Shown: positions 9,540 to 19,784 of the stretch, piece after piece
How the letters are laid out: every line of letters starts with the position of its first letter
Position numbering within the stretch: the first letter of the stretch is position 1
NCBI GenBank assembly: GCA_009760855.2
Contig: WPIO01000044.1
Span: 2,799,393-2,863,392 of the forward strand
Origin: Cristatella mucedo
Lineage: Eukaryota; Bryozoa; Phylactolaemata; Cristatellidae
Reading direction: 5' to 3'
Length of the DNA: 64,000 nucleotides
Made by a program: the position numbers and the translations under genes
The notes under the pieces: generated by a model
Told to the model about the DNA's origin: nothing
Database searches by the model: none
The model's input: only the letters and a program-made list of their open reading frames with translations

Positions 9540-10440
9540 TCTGAGGTGTGTATGTCATAGGTTCTTCGTATAGTTGGTCCTTACCAGATTTAGAATTAAT
9601 TTTTGTTCCAATTCTATTGGAAAGTTTCCTATACTTTTCACCTTTAGCATTTTTTAAGTGTGAATATGCATTTAGGTGAACGATATGGCCAGTACTTCGT
9701 TACATCTTTGCTGAATCTTTTATTCCACTTTTTAATTTTTCAGCAGGCAAGACATGCATCAGTCTAATTCTAATTTATCTATAGTCTCTGTAGACTTTGC
9801 TCTAGGAGTACCTTTCTAGGATTTACTTAATGAATTTGAGCAATATTATCTCTAAATTCCATCAAAATATTTCTAATTATTTCATGAGGAGCGTTCGTGA
9901 TCGCAGTGCTAACGAGGTTTCTAGCTGCATAAATAATTCCTTCCCTCACCTTTTTAGTCACTTCCTTAACGTTCTGCTAACGATTGCACCAGGATATTTC
10001 TGTTGAGGAGTCCTAGCTGAGCAGCTTGAGAAGTTTTGATTGTATCCCATCTACGTAATTCTATGCTGGATAAATCGCTAACATCAGAATGACGTTATTT
10101 CGTAGCTATCTCAATCGTTTTTTTTATCCAAAGATGAATCTGCAGCGTTTCTTCTTTCAATTTTATCTTTCAACAATTAAACTTTTATTGTATCTTCAAA
10201 AAGTCTCGTGCTATTCACGCTCTCCACATCAGTAAAGTATTCCTCTTGTTATTTAAACCACTATCTGCTATGACTCATCTTCTATGAAAATGAATTCTAA
10301 AACAATGGATAATTATTATCTGAACATATACTACAAAACGCTCAGTCGGAATCTTCTTTCATGAGATCGCTAACATAGGTAATATTCGTACTAATATTAA
10401 CCATATTTCTAAACTTCCTAATTTACACGTTACCAGCATG
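9540..10440 (-). pseudogene. Unassigned basic, helix-rich gene remnant in the Polinton island
   Basis: The minus strand gives a chain of frame-shifted but protein-like pieces. In order: an N-terminal YVSDLMKEDSD near 10380, then KIERRNAADSSLDKK, DLSSIELRRWDTIKTSQAAQ, KEVTKKVREGIIYAARNLVS, NAPHEIIRNILMEFRDNIAQ, and near the end a Lys/Arg-rich stretch with TYTPQKRRKVEEDAY. The regular charge pattern suggests long helices. I do not recognise the family. The minus-strand order and the neighbouring protease suggest it belongs to the decayed Polinton. Confidence 0.4.
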
Positions 10441-10468
10441 CGTATTGCGTATTTACTCGATATCTCTT

Positions 10469-10966
10469 TCATTCAAATTTAATTATTATGATGAGATTCG
10501 CATTGCTTCTAATTTCTTTTCTGGGTGTGCCCATTAATCCTTTAGAAAGGTGAAATGTGTTTAACTTTTTGTCTGCCTCTCGTAAAGTATTCAAATATTG
10601 GCGAATTGATTTAGTCATCAAATCATCTAAAGTTACAACACTTTTATCAGATAGGAAAACTACCCACTCTAGGCAAGTTTTCGACTCCATCAATCCAGTG
10701 AATCTGCCTTTAGCTTTCTTATCAGCTATTTGTTTAATTTCTTTGTACAAATCGTGATCTGGATGGCTACCGCAGATGTAACATTTATAATAATTCAAAG
10801 GAAGCTCAATCTTAGTTTGGAAGAAATATACAGTTGCAAAAAAGTTCCGTTTTCTCACACACAGAACGAATTAAGACAAGACTCTTTATTGGAACGCTAG
10901 GTAAAAGTTCCAAGTGTTCAGTTTTAGAATCCTGCCTAAAATTAATAGGTCTAACTTTTGTGATCA
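10469..10966 (-). pseudogene. Unassigned gene with a YKCYICG motif in the Polinton island
   Basis: A 129-codon minus-strand frame (10858-10469) includes NYYKCYICGSHPDHD, a possible half zinc site, and GRFTGLMESKTCLEWVVFL. An upstream piece in another frame (10966 to about 10834) starts with MITKVRPINF. Together they may be one gene with a frameshift near 10840. The family is not recognised. It is divergently arranged with the CxxC ORF at 11003, only about 40 bp away, so the gap may have been a shared promoter. Confidence 0.4.
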
Positions 10967-11002
10967 TGTTCTCTATTAGTCAAACTAATTATGTAGCAGA
11001 AT

Positions 11003-11260
11003 ATGTATTGTGTCAAGTGCAAGATACATACTGAAGTGGTTAGTGAACATTATGAAGAGATTGGTACTCTCAGAGGGCCTCGCAGTATGCTCATAGGTTA
11101 GTGCGTTACGCATGGATCGAAGAAAACTCAATTCACCAGTCTTAGAAGTAGTAGTGCATGTTTTATTAACGAATCAGATTACACTCCACGTACGAAAAGG
11201 ACTCTAGCTATTATGAGCGGCATGAAAGATAAACAAAGGTGCAGCTTCTACCATTCTACT
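11003..11260 (+). pseudogene. Small CxxC zinc-ribbon-like protein of Polinton/adintovirus type, broken
   Basis: The frame starts MYCVKCKIHTEV at 11003. After an internal stop at 11099-11101 it continues CVTHGSKKTQF. This matches the pattern M-Y-C-x2-C-K...(20-25 residues)...C-x2-C-G-x-K-K-T-Q-F of short zinc-ribbon-like proteins (DUF5679-like) found in Polintons and adintoviruses. The fourth metal ligand is His here instead of Cys, and an in-frame TAG sits just before the second half-site. The frame ends near 11260. It lies on the same strand as the protease remnant downstream. Confidence 0.6.
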
Positions 11261-11559
11261 TACAGATAGCTTTAAAGTTATTATGAAATATCTGAAATGA
11301 GCAGGCTTTTTGAAAAAAATCGGAATACACTCCAGGTGTGAAAGGAGCTATTATAAGCAGCATGAGAAATAAAGCGTCAATGGAAGAAGCTATGAAAAAT
11401 TAAAAATGTAGTAATAGTAATGTAAAATATTAAAGTAAATGTATAATTATAAAATGTAAAATGTCATTTAAAATAAATAATGTAAATTTAACGTAGAAAA
11501 TGTGCTGGTAGGAGTTATGACAAGAAAGCTGGATCTGGTATGAAAGAATTAGGTGAACT
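11261..11559. other. AT-rich spacer in the Polinton island
   Basis: Very AT-rich sequence with repeated TAAAATGTAAAAT-like words near 11400-11500. No gene is recognised. Confidence 0.4.
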
Positions 11560-11888
11560 ATTCTCTGGTATTAAGAATCTTTTAAAAACAAAAGTTATAG
11601 AGCTTTAACTGATGTAGACGTAATGCGCTGCGTTTAAAAATTGGGTATACAAAACTTTAGAGGTTTGTTTGCTAGAGATGAGTTGAGGAGAATGTAAAGG
11701 AAACCCAGCGAATGTTGGATATGTAATACTGGTGATTCCAGCAATGCGATATACCATTTGATTGCATTAAAATCGAATCCAAAAGATTACTTTTACTTCT
11801 ATTTGATTGAAGTTCCTCCTTTACCTGAAGTAGAAAGATATTTCGATTGACTGCCAAAATTTTTTGGCATTCCACCGAATACTACCAA
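11560..11888 (+). pseudogene. Adenain-like cysteine protease remnant of Polinton type
   Basis: Plus-strand pieces in order: GSGMKELGELFSGIKNLL, then ALTDVDVMRC, then after a stop NFRGLFARDELRR, PSECWICNTGDSSNAIYHL and VPPLPEVERYFD. This order matches adenain/Ulp1-type proteases of adenoviruses, Polintons and adintoviruses ('FRGVF.RD.LP...ECGI.NLD.S...GTHWVAY...YFDSFG..PP.E...Y'). The catalytic His may survive as YHL, but the 'GTHW' and 'YFDSFG' contexts are changed and at least two frame breaks occur. In the living relatives this enzyme processes virion proteins. This copy is dead. LINE A begins immediately downstream. Confidence 0.65.
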
Positions 11889-13062
11889 TCAGTTTCACTT
11901 TGATAACTTATTTGACGCATTCAGCACTGAATTTCGTGCATTGACTGACTCATTGTCTCTTGTGGCTCATGTGCATGGCCCTACTCACATCAGGGGTCAC
12001 ACACTCGACCAAATGTTCTCATAAAATTGCACTTGGTCATCAACAATTATTACCAAAATCTGTTTATCTGATATGTAGATCTCATTCAGTTTACAGTATG
12101 TGCCTCCTCCTCCTCTCAAATGAAATGTGAATCGCAAACCCTCATGACCCTTGACATCGATACCCTTGATATCCTTGTGAGAATATCTGCTTCGCCTCTG
12201 CTGCTCAGTCACCCTCCAATCTGTCATCATTGGTAAATAGCTACAACACGACACTAGCTGACACGCTCGACGAGTTTGTACCTCTGACTAAGCGCACTGT
12301 GCACTCTCGCCCAGACAGCCTATGGTTTACCACAGACATTAAACTAGCTAGGTCCACTAAGCAAAAGCGTGAACAAGCATTCGAAAGATCAGGACTGACT
12401 GTCCATCGACAGGCATAAGAGGATTACTGTAGGTCGTACCAATCGATCCTATTAAAGGCCAAGTCTAGCTTCTATAAAAACATTGTTAAATCACAGATGC
12501 ACAATCCAAAAAACCTGATGTCGACGATCAACCAGCTCCTCGACCGCTCCAAGATTAGCTCCTTACCTGATGGTCCTGCGATTATCTAGCGTATCGGTTC
12601 TCTTGATTCTTTGTCCAGAAGATAAAGAAAATCAGGGAGTCTATCCCTGCGATGGCAGCATTCCCCTAGAATGCTGTCCCCCGATTCCTTGCAGCACCTC
12701 AATGGCTACATTCAAGCAGGTCACTTGCGATCTCGTCCTGAAGTTCACATCCTAATCAAAGAAGACAAAAAGTCCTTCGGACGCGTCACTAGCCTCAGGT
12801 TATGTCCCAGCACCTTTTAAAAAAGCTGTAGTCACGCCACTTCACAAGAAAGCGACACTGGACCAAGAGAACTTGAGAAACTACCGCCCAGTCTCCCTTC
12901 TACCATTCCTATCAAAGACATTGGCACGAGTCATGGCAGGCCAACTGAAATCGTATTTTGAAACTTTAAACCTTGCTAGTAAGTTCTAGTCTGGCTAAAG
13001 AGCTCATCACTCCACAGAGTCAGCATTGCTTCTGGTGTACAACGACCTACTTAGGAATGCAG
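11889..13062 (+). mobile_element. LINE family A, 5' half (endonuclease end to start of RT)
   Basis: A sense-strand LINE A fragment and one of the few reaching the endonuclease. It starts near FHFDNLFDAFSTEF and has VHGPTHIRGHTLDQMF, the end of the exonuclease-endonuclease-phosphatase type domain. After a diverged stretch it continues with ADTLDEFVPLTKRTVHSRPD (12240-12310) and the linker DYCRSYQSILLKAKSSFY to the RT start near 12830-13060. Several stops occur. The Gypsy LTR at 13063 cuts it off inside the RT, after YNDLLRNA. Its continuation does not resume after the Gypsy element. Confidence 0.8.
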
Positions 13063-13316
13063 TGTTACGTTACTGTGTCTCCGGCGGCAGCAGCGCTAGT
13101 GGAGTCTCGCGGAGACACGAAGACACGAGCGGGCGAACGTGAGCGGTGAACGAGACTCTCGTCTTTATTCCCCCAGCGGGTACATATACGAGCTGGGGGC
13201 TGGCTCACCACAGATAAGGGAGTGCGACGTCAAAGGCTCTACCGAGTCAATGGCTCAACCACCCGCCGCAGGCGGCGCACACATCAGCGGTGGAGAAGCA
13301 ACAGGCGCACACAGCA
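13063..13316 (-). mobile_element. Gypsy-1 3' LTR
   Basis: Read on the minus strand, the 254-bp LTR starts TGCTGTGTGCGCC and ends CACAGTAACGTAACA, giving TG...CA borders. It is preceded on that strand by a polypurine tract, GGGGGAAGGGA (13327-13317), where plus-strand DNA synthesis would start. It sits directly against LINE A sequence, whose last bases TGCAG could be the target duplication. Confidence 0.8.
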
Positions 13317-13327
13317 TCCCTTCCCCC

Positions 13328-15205
13328 ATAGAATGTCAGTAAACCACTTAGTCCGCCAGCGTGACAGGTGGCAGCGCTCGAGGCCCGAAACTCGTGCAGC
13401 CGTCGGTTCCCCGGCGCTCTCGACTTCCTCAGCGGGCGGTGGCCCCGAGCCAGAATTTGAGGCCTTTCTCTCAGCATCTCGTTCGGTCTCGATCCACTCC
13501 GGGTTCGCGTCGAGATTAGACTCTTGTAGCCTTGGAACTCGCATCTTAACTTTATCCAGATGCACGACTTTCCGGTGTCCGGTGTCATTTATGATGCGCA
13601 AGGTGACCGGTCCCAAAGCCGTTTCCACTCTCCAGCCGCCGAGCCATCGCGGCGAGAGCTTGTGCCTCGGTCGGCTATCCCACAGCCACACCGGATCTCC
13701 GGGATGATATGCGGGTGGTGTTTTCGGTTGCCGCCGGCGCTGCGCTTCTTCGGCACTTTGAGCCAGCTGTGCATGAACTCGGAATTCGGCGAGCTTTTCA
13801 CTAAGCGAGTGGCAAAACACTGCAGGTGTAGTGCCTGTATATTGTGCACTCTCCGCAAGGTTATCGAGGCACTGCGGCTCGCTGCCAAACATCAGCTCGA
13901 AGGGAGTATCTAGAGAGCCCGTAGCTTGATGCCGAGTCGTACGATATGCGAACAAAAGCAGTGAAAGATTACTTTCCCACTGCCCGGCTGCGTGTAGACA
14001 TGAGGTTCGCAGCATGGTAAGTAGTGTTCGTTTGGCTCTCTCTGCCATGCCGTCGTGGATGGTAAGACGTCGTGCCGTCTTGCGTATGCCGAGAGCATTG
14101 CAGAGCGTGGTAATTACCTCCGCCTCGAAATTGCTGCCCTCGTCAGAGTGCAGAAAGTGGGGCATACCAAAACGAACGAAAATGTTCAACAGGGCCGTCC
14201 GAACTGTCTTCTCCGAACTGTCTTCTCCGACGTGTCTCGCAAAGGCACGGCCTCGAGCCATTTCGTGAAGCAGTGCTGCAATACCAGGATGTATTAGCGG
14301 CAGCGGTGCTGACATGGCAACCGTCAAGATGTCTACAGCTACCATGTCCCACGGCCGTCCTACCGGTATCGGTACCAGCGGAGCGTTAGCGAGCTGGGTC
14401 CCTTTAACCGATTGGCATACCTGACATGACCGGCAATATCGCACAACGTCTCGGCTCATATTGACCCAATAAGCGTGGTCTCGTAGTCGGTCGTACGTCC
14501 GTTCTACGCCTTGGTGACCGCTGTCGTCGTGATGTCGTCTGAGCAGTTCTTCTCGGCAGGCTGGCAGCGCGACCAAAGCATATCTACATTCGGCTCCTGG
14601 TCGAGGGCGAAAGTAATGGTAGAGGACGCCGTCGATCAGTTTTAGCTGGCCCCACATTTGTCGGAACCGCCGTAATGGATGACGGGTCCAACGTGGTGCT
14701 CGGCTTGAACCGGCCTCGAGTGCCTCTACCACAGCCTTCAAAAGCGGGTCTCGCCGCTGCATCTCTCTGAGGTCGCTTACCTCTTCCACCGGCCGAACCT
14801 CGACGAGACACGCTGGCAGGTCCTCAGTTGGCCGGCGCGACAGAGTATCTGCATGAGTGTCAAGCTCCGCTCTTCTGCATGTGATGTCAAACTCAAATTC
14901 CTGCAAGGCGACAGCCCAGCGTGCCAGAATCCCCTGTGCTCTCTCGCCGTCAAGCCAACAGGCGGATTGTGATCGGTTCTCGCCTCAAATCTTCGGCCCA
15001 GGAGGTAGTGCCTGAACTCCTTCAAGACGCATATGAGTGCCAGACACTCTTTTTGGATGGCGCCATAGTTTTGTTCACCAGGAGACAAGGCGCGGCTCTT
15101 GAATGCCAGCACCCGGCCTCCTGGCTCCAATATCGCACCCAGACCTTGGTCACTGTCGTCGGTCGAGACGACGAAAGGCTCAGCATTCGTCGGGTAGGCA
15201 AGCAC
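13328..15205 (-). pseudogene. pol: Gypsy-1 integrase and RNase H region
   Basis: The integrase part is a 540-codon minus-strand frame (14906-13284). The HHCC zinc-binding domain is visible as HHDDSGHQGVERTYDRLRDH followed by CRSCQVC. The core keeps one Asp in VAVDIL and one in LHSDEGSNFE; the third acidic position is in DGMAERAKRTLL. A C-terminal chromo-like/GPY region follows (HPGDPVWLWDSR). The expected segment between the first and second Asp looks replaced by an out-of-frame stretch. The RNase H part is upstream in two frames (15205-14777), with STDDSDQGLGAIL and LEFRHYLLGR-like motifs, joined by a frameshift near 14920. Not functional. Confidence 0.85.
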
Positions 15206-15227
15206 CGGGGCCGTGGCCAGTGCCCCT

Positions 15228-16162
15228 TCAGTAGCTCAAAGTGCTGTTGCTGCGTCCGCTACCAAGTGCATAGCGTCTCAGCCGCAAGCAGTGCATGCAA
15301 AGGGGCGGCCAACTCAGCAAAGCCCTTGATGAACCAATGATAGTAAGAAGCCAAGCCCAGAAACGCGAGAAGCTCCGACACCGAAGTCGGCACTGGCCAG
15401 TCGTTGACTTGGCGCACTTTCTCCAGGTCAGGGCGCATGCCGCTCCTGTCAAAGACATGCCCCAGGCTGCGCAATATGGCATTTACTACCGGACAGCGTC
15501 AATCCGGCCTTCTGCAGCCTGGAAAACACCACACTCAAATGGTTGATGTGCTCCGCTTCGCTGCAGCTTCCGACCATCACGTCGTCAAAATAAATATAAA
15601 CGAAGGGCAAATCGCTCAAAACCGAGTCCATTAACCGCTAGAATGTGGCCGGAGCTTTGGATAATCCAAATGTCATTTTTAAGAAGGCGAATGCACAATG
15701 TCCTGGTCCGGGTGTAAATGCCGTCTTTTGAACATCGTCGGGATGAACCGGTGCCTGCCAGTATCTCAAATTCATGTCCAGGGTGCTGAAGACGCTGGAG
15801 CCATGGAGGTGGTCCTGAATTTCTTCCGGTAACGGCAAGAAATAAGCATCCTTCGCAGTACGTTTATTAAGCTGTCTATAGTCTACTGCTATACGCACGT
15901 CACCATTTTTCTTGGGCGTGTAAACAGCTGGCGCCAGCAACGGGCTTGAGATCGCCCTGATGATACCCTGATCCAGCATAATATTAGGCTTCGCCATGAT
16001 CTTGCCTCGCAAATGCAGTGGAATTCGTTTCGCAGGGACGAGTACTGGCGCGCTGTTACCTGCTGGAATATAGTGATAGACAAGATCAGTTGAACTTGGT
16101 TGGCGCCCGTAGAGGGCTCGAAACCTGTCGATTACTCCTCTGTAGGGCTGAGGGCAGACAGG
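15228..16162 (-). pseudogene. pol: Gypsy-1 reverse transcriptase
   Basis: Minus-strand Ty3/Gypsy reverse transcriptase. The start reads GVIDRFRALYG, then the fingers region VYTPKKNGDVRIAVDYRQLN and FSTLDMNLRYWQAPV, then after a TAG stop near 15637 the catalytic box VYIYFDDVMVG, and the thumb LLAFLGLASYYHWFIKGFAE. The YxDD aspartates are kept, but the Gln that usually follows TF is a stop and further frame changes occur. It is separated from its own protease and gag by an inserted LTR-like repeat and a LINE A copy (16169-17790). Confidence 0.85.
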
Positions 16163-16168
16163 TATATC

Positions 16169-16687
16169 TGTACCCAGGCTAGGTTCGGTTGGCTGAGACA
16201 GGACGGCTGAAATGTGATAAAGGTCACTGGCTAGGTCGGGGTCTGGTCTATGGCAAGGCCGGATGTGCGGTGACGAGATGTCAGCGTAGCTCTTTGGTAG
16301 GAGAAATTGGCCGAGTAAGTCATGGTGTTGGAGGCTCCCGGTCTCGCCGAGTTATGCACCTGGATGGTTGCAGACGTGCTCCGGCGATGTGGCTACGCAC
16401 GCAAAGCAACGAGTGCCCAAGGCCCGAGCGGAGCTGATTAGCACGCTCGTTGTTGTGACTTGTATATTCCGCGTTCCCTGTATAGCGTGTTCGTGACCAC
16501 CCCCACCGCCAGTTTACGTCTTTCAGCGGAAGCTCTCGACTGTGGTGGATGTCGACTCCGACTAGCCAAGCAGTTACTCAGCTAACCGGATCTTTTACGG
16601 TGTACGCTCGTACTGTTGGATTCGGAGTCGGTACAACGGCAGGATTGCGGAAGCCGACTGATCGACTAACACGTTTGTTCGCGCTTG
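16169..16687 (+). mobile_element. LTR-like repeat X, longest copy (inside Gypsy-1)
   Basis: It begins TGTACCCAGGCTAGGTTCGG. Related copies occur at 60427-60477 plus 63862-64000 on the plus strand, and at 30160-30258 on the minus strand. Shared blocks include GGTTGGCTG.GACAGGACGG and GTTATGCACCTGGATG. It interrupts Gypsy-1 between protease and reverse transcriptase. A LINE A copy then interrupts it at 16688. The TG start and repeated occurrence suggest an LTR, but the 3' border is not defined; it may continue at 17660-17790. Confidence 0.55.
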
Positions 16688-17659
16688 TTAATAATAATAA
16701 TGCACTTGATAATGCGCCCTCAGAGAACCTAATCTCTTTCTAGGCGCTTTACATTTGCTGCAAAGGGAAATGCAATTGAATGGTAAGTATAATCATGCTT
16801 GAAAACAAACACAATGAATAATATGGTTAGGGGTGACATGCACAGGGTCAGCATGCAAATGTGGTTAGTGGCAGCATGCACAGTGTCAGCACGCATAATC
16901 ACATCAAGGACGAATCACAGGGACCCACTAAATGCTGTCCTTAATAGGTGTTTTAAAGTTCCTTTTAAATGTGGTCAGGTCAGGGGTTGTTCTGACGGCG
17001 GTCGGGAGGGAGTTCCAGGCTTTGGGAGCATATGAACTAAATGCACGGTCTCCAAAGGATTTAAGGTTTGTACGAGGTATTTCTAGACTGTTGGACTCCG
17101 AAAAGCGGGTGGTACGATGCTTGGCCTGATGGGGTAGTATCTCTGAGAGATAGGCTGGAGCCAAAGAATGAAGGGACCTAAAAGTGAGCGACAAAACCTT
17201 GAAGTCAATCCGTTGCTTGACTGGTAGCCAGTGCAAGTCGGCGAGAAGTGGAGTAATGTGGCAACTGCGACGCTCACGACAGACAAGCGTAGCTGCAGAT
17301 TTTTGCACCAGCTGTAATAGCCTGATCGCCCATGGTGGTAGGCCAGTAAGCAGTGAGTTGCAGAAGTCGAGACGGGATGTCACGGATGCATGGACCAACT
17401 TAGATGTGGTATCCTTATCTAAACAAGCCCGAATTTTAGCAATATTATGAAGCTGAAAATAGGCAGATTTGACTGCGGAGCTGATATGGTCGTCGAGCGA
17501 GGGGTCTCTTTGGAATATGACACCTAGATTTCGAGTTGATTCAACTGAAGATATGCTTGCAGAGCGAATTTTGAGAGTCAGCCTTTCCAATCTCTGAATC
17601 ACACTGGGTTTGCCCGTAACTAGTAAGTTAGTTTTATCATCGTTTAGCTTTAGAAAATT
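16688..17659 (-). mobile_element. LINE family A, 3' half
   Basis: Antisense LINE A copy with the tail at 16688-16700, the 3' hairpin, 3' UTR, and a 224-codon frame (17602-16928) for the RT C-terminal half ([35 protein letters not shown]). A one-base change near the end replaces the usual [10 protein letters not shown] terminus. It is truncated 5' of the NDDK motif and nested in LTR-like repeat X. Confidence 0.9.
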
Positions 17660-17790
17660 GCGTCGTCTTGCGCCCCTTTAGTGTACTTTGTATAGGACTT
17701 TCCCATGTAGACTTATTTAGTTCCCTTGTTGTTGTTGGCGCATGCGATATTATAAAGAGGTCTAACCTGAAGGCCGCTCGTCTTACCTAG
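17660..17790 (+). repeat. Possible continuation of LTR-like repeat X
   Basis: Sequence between the LINE A 5' break and the point where Gypsy-1 coding resumes on the minus strand. It could be the rest of repeat X, but there is no second copy in the window to prove it. Confidence 0.3.
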
Positions 17791-18424
17791 CTCAGCGGCA
17801 TGGCGAGCGACGGCGTGGCCGGAGGATGGCTCGGCTTGACAGGGAATAGCCTTAGACCCATGGAACTTGGCTACATATCTATCGTCTCGTTATCCGCTTT
17901 GAACTGCGGCACCAAACACTGCGTCTCGAGCTCGAATGCTTCGTCCTTCACGACGCTAGCCACTGCCGCCGCATTGAAATCCTGCCATTGCAATTTAAAA
18001 TGAGGGCAACTTCCTTTGAGGGCTCGTGGGATTGTATATGAGCCATCTGTGAGGTTTAAAAATCGGTGCCTAAGATCATGTCAACAACGAGGTCTTTCGT
18101 AACGAGAAAGGTATGGCACACAGATCGGCCCTCAATAAAAAACCGTAGGTTGCACTGTCCGATGGCCCGAAAAGGCTGATTGGCCGCCGTCTTTAAGGTC
18201 ATGCAGGTTGGACTGTATGGTGCGTGTGTACAGCGGCGGGCAGCCTCTTCATTAATTAGTGACGCGCTTGAGCCGCTGTCGATCGATGCTAATACATTTT
18301 TGTCGCAGACGACGACAGTCGCGCACGACGAACGTGCTTTCGATCCGCTAAGCGTTGTGGTACCACAAAGGGGACTCTCTAGACTCGGCCCGCCAGCCAG
18401 CCGCGGAGCCTCGCCCGTTTCCAT
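17791..18424 (-). pseudogene. pol: Gypsy-1 aspartic protease and linker to RT
   Basis: The minus-strand frame at 18424-18056 holds a retropepsin-like protease. The active-site region is ASIDSGSSASLIN (Asp near residue 49 of the open frame), and the flap-side motif is VVDMILGTDF. The frame ends in a stop at 18056 right after this. A further piece with SCPHFKLQWQDFNAAAVAS is read in another frame down to about 17791. In Ty3/Gypsy elements this enzyme cuts the Gag-Pol polyprotein. Confidence 0.8.
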
Positions 18425-19232
18425 TAGGCCGTCTGGTAGTCGTTGTGGCCCTGCGGTTAGTACAGTTGAGGGCTACATGGCCGAAGCCCGAGCACTCCCA
18501 GCACTGCACTTTCTTAGGGCCGCCGAAGTTCCCGTCTGCCCGCGCTCGCGATGGCGCGCCGGGCCCGCTAGCGCCGCTGCAGACTCTCGTCCAAGCTCTC
18601 CCGATGCGCTCGGTGCTTCGACTCGCATGCGCTGGAGCTCAGCCTCTAAGGTTGCCAGGCGGCTGTAAGCTCGTCGACGACGTTCGCACGCGTCGCTCCG
18701 GCTGACTCGAGGGACGCTACGGTGGAGTGTTGGCGCCCTCGTTGTATATCTATTAGAACCATGGCTCGCTTCAGAGCGGCGCTGGCGTTTTACAGTCCGG
18801 CAAAGCCTTAATGGTGGAGGCCACACAGTCCGGCAGTCCATTCAAAAAATGATGGTAAAGGAGCGACTCTTTTGTGGCGCCACTTAAGTCTGGCATTGCT
18901 CGTCTGAACAGGCGCTTCAAGTCTTACATAAAGTTCTGCACCGGCTCGGCGTCCTGCAGGACGCGGCCTCCAAATTCGCGGAGGTACTCACCACTGCCCT
19001 CCTCTGGCGAGAACACCTCCTCTAACGCTTCCTTTACTTCTTGTATCGTTCCCTTCCCGCTTTCCAGTTCCATATATAAGACGAGCGCCTCTCCCGCTAG
19101 AAACGCTTGTACCTTGCTCGTACAAGATGCTTCGTCCTAGCCGTTTGTCGACGCGCAGGCATCAAAACATTCAATCCAGAGGTCGAGCGGCGATCGACCG
19201 TCATACACCGGCGGCATGATTGCAGTAACCAC
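18425..19232 (-). pseudogene. gag: Gypsy-1 Gag with CCHC zinc knuckle
   Basis: Gag begins with an ATG at about 19217 on the minus strand (MPPVYDGRSPLDLWIECFDA), 16 bp after the primer-binding site. Capsid-like stretches follow, such as EEVFSPEEGSGEYLREF and LLYHHFLNGLPDC. A nucleocapsid knuckle CWECSGFGHVALNC (18503-18462) has the spacing C-x2-C-x4-H-x4-C. In-frame stops and shifts are present (for example after ASTNG). Confidence 0.75.
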
Positions 19233-19264
19233 TCTCTGCTACCAATTGTTACTGTGTCTCCCGT
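19233..19264 (-). promoter_or_regulatory. Gypsy-1 primer-binding site and stump of the 5' LTR
   Basis: On the minus strand, GGAGACACAGTAACA (LTR end) is followed by ATTGGTAGCAGAG, the TGGTAGCAGAG-type tRNA primer-binding site of Ty3/Gypsy elements. Only about 15 bp of the 5' LTR remain. The sequence then passes directly into a Polinton-island gene that contains the same GAGACACAG word, which suggests a deletion at microhomology. Confidence 0.65.
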
Positions 19265-19690
19265 CTGTGTCTCAAAAGCATACATTTTATATCTCTTGTC
19301 TGCATCCTTTTCTAATCTAAACTTTCTTGTTTTCAATTAAGTCTTTTTGAGCGATGGCTGGATATGTACTAGCAAATGCTAGCACACCACGACTAGTATT
19401 GTTTTCTATCATATAACGCAATGTAGGACTGAACGTTGGAGTAGTAGATGTGTCTGGTATTATGGTTGGAGCTGCAGAAACTAAGCGTAGCAATGCCGTT
19501 TCAGCGCTACTACTAACGTTATAAGTACTTTCAATGTGCAACAAATGATTGATATGCCTTCACTGTAACTTGCTACGGCAGCAACCCCTAGGATTTTCAT
19601 GCAAGCACAGACAGCCCCAGCACATTTCAATTTAGTAGTTAAAGCTTGCATTCTATTTAGGAGATCTCTAATCGTATCATTAGTCATAAT
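19265..19690 (-). pseudogene. Unassigned Polinton-island gene(s) downstream of polB
   Basis: Two overlapping minus-strand frames read as one broken product. The first starts MTNDTIRDLLNRMQALTTKL and runs into a small hydrophobic stretch with GVAAVASYS (19687-19481). The second, from 19544, has ESTYNVSSSAETALLRLVS and ends KDLIENKKV. A further start at about 19336 (MKTRKFRLEKDADKRYKMYA) begins another product that is cut by the Gypsy-1 stump. None is recognised. They follow the polymerase C-terminus on the same strand with about 100 bp spacing. Confidence 0.4.
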
Positions 19691-19784
19691 CTTGTAAATC
19701 TTTTAAAGACAGATCTATATCCTTCTATCATAAAGTAAAATCTAATTAAACTTAGTTGATGCAATCAAAATTATTAACTAAAAA

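Noticed and set aside
13222-13707. 161-codon plus-strand ORF
   Set aside because: It is antisense to the Gypsy-1 LTR and integrase; GC-rich sequence gives long shadow frames.
18180-18668. 162-codon plus-strand ORF
   Set aside because: Complement of the Gypsy-1 protease and Gag region.
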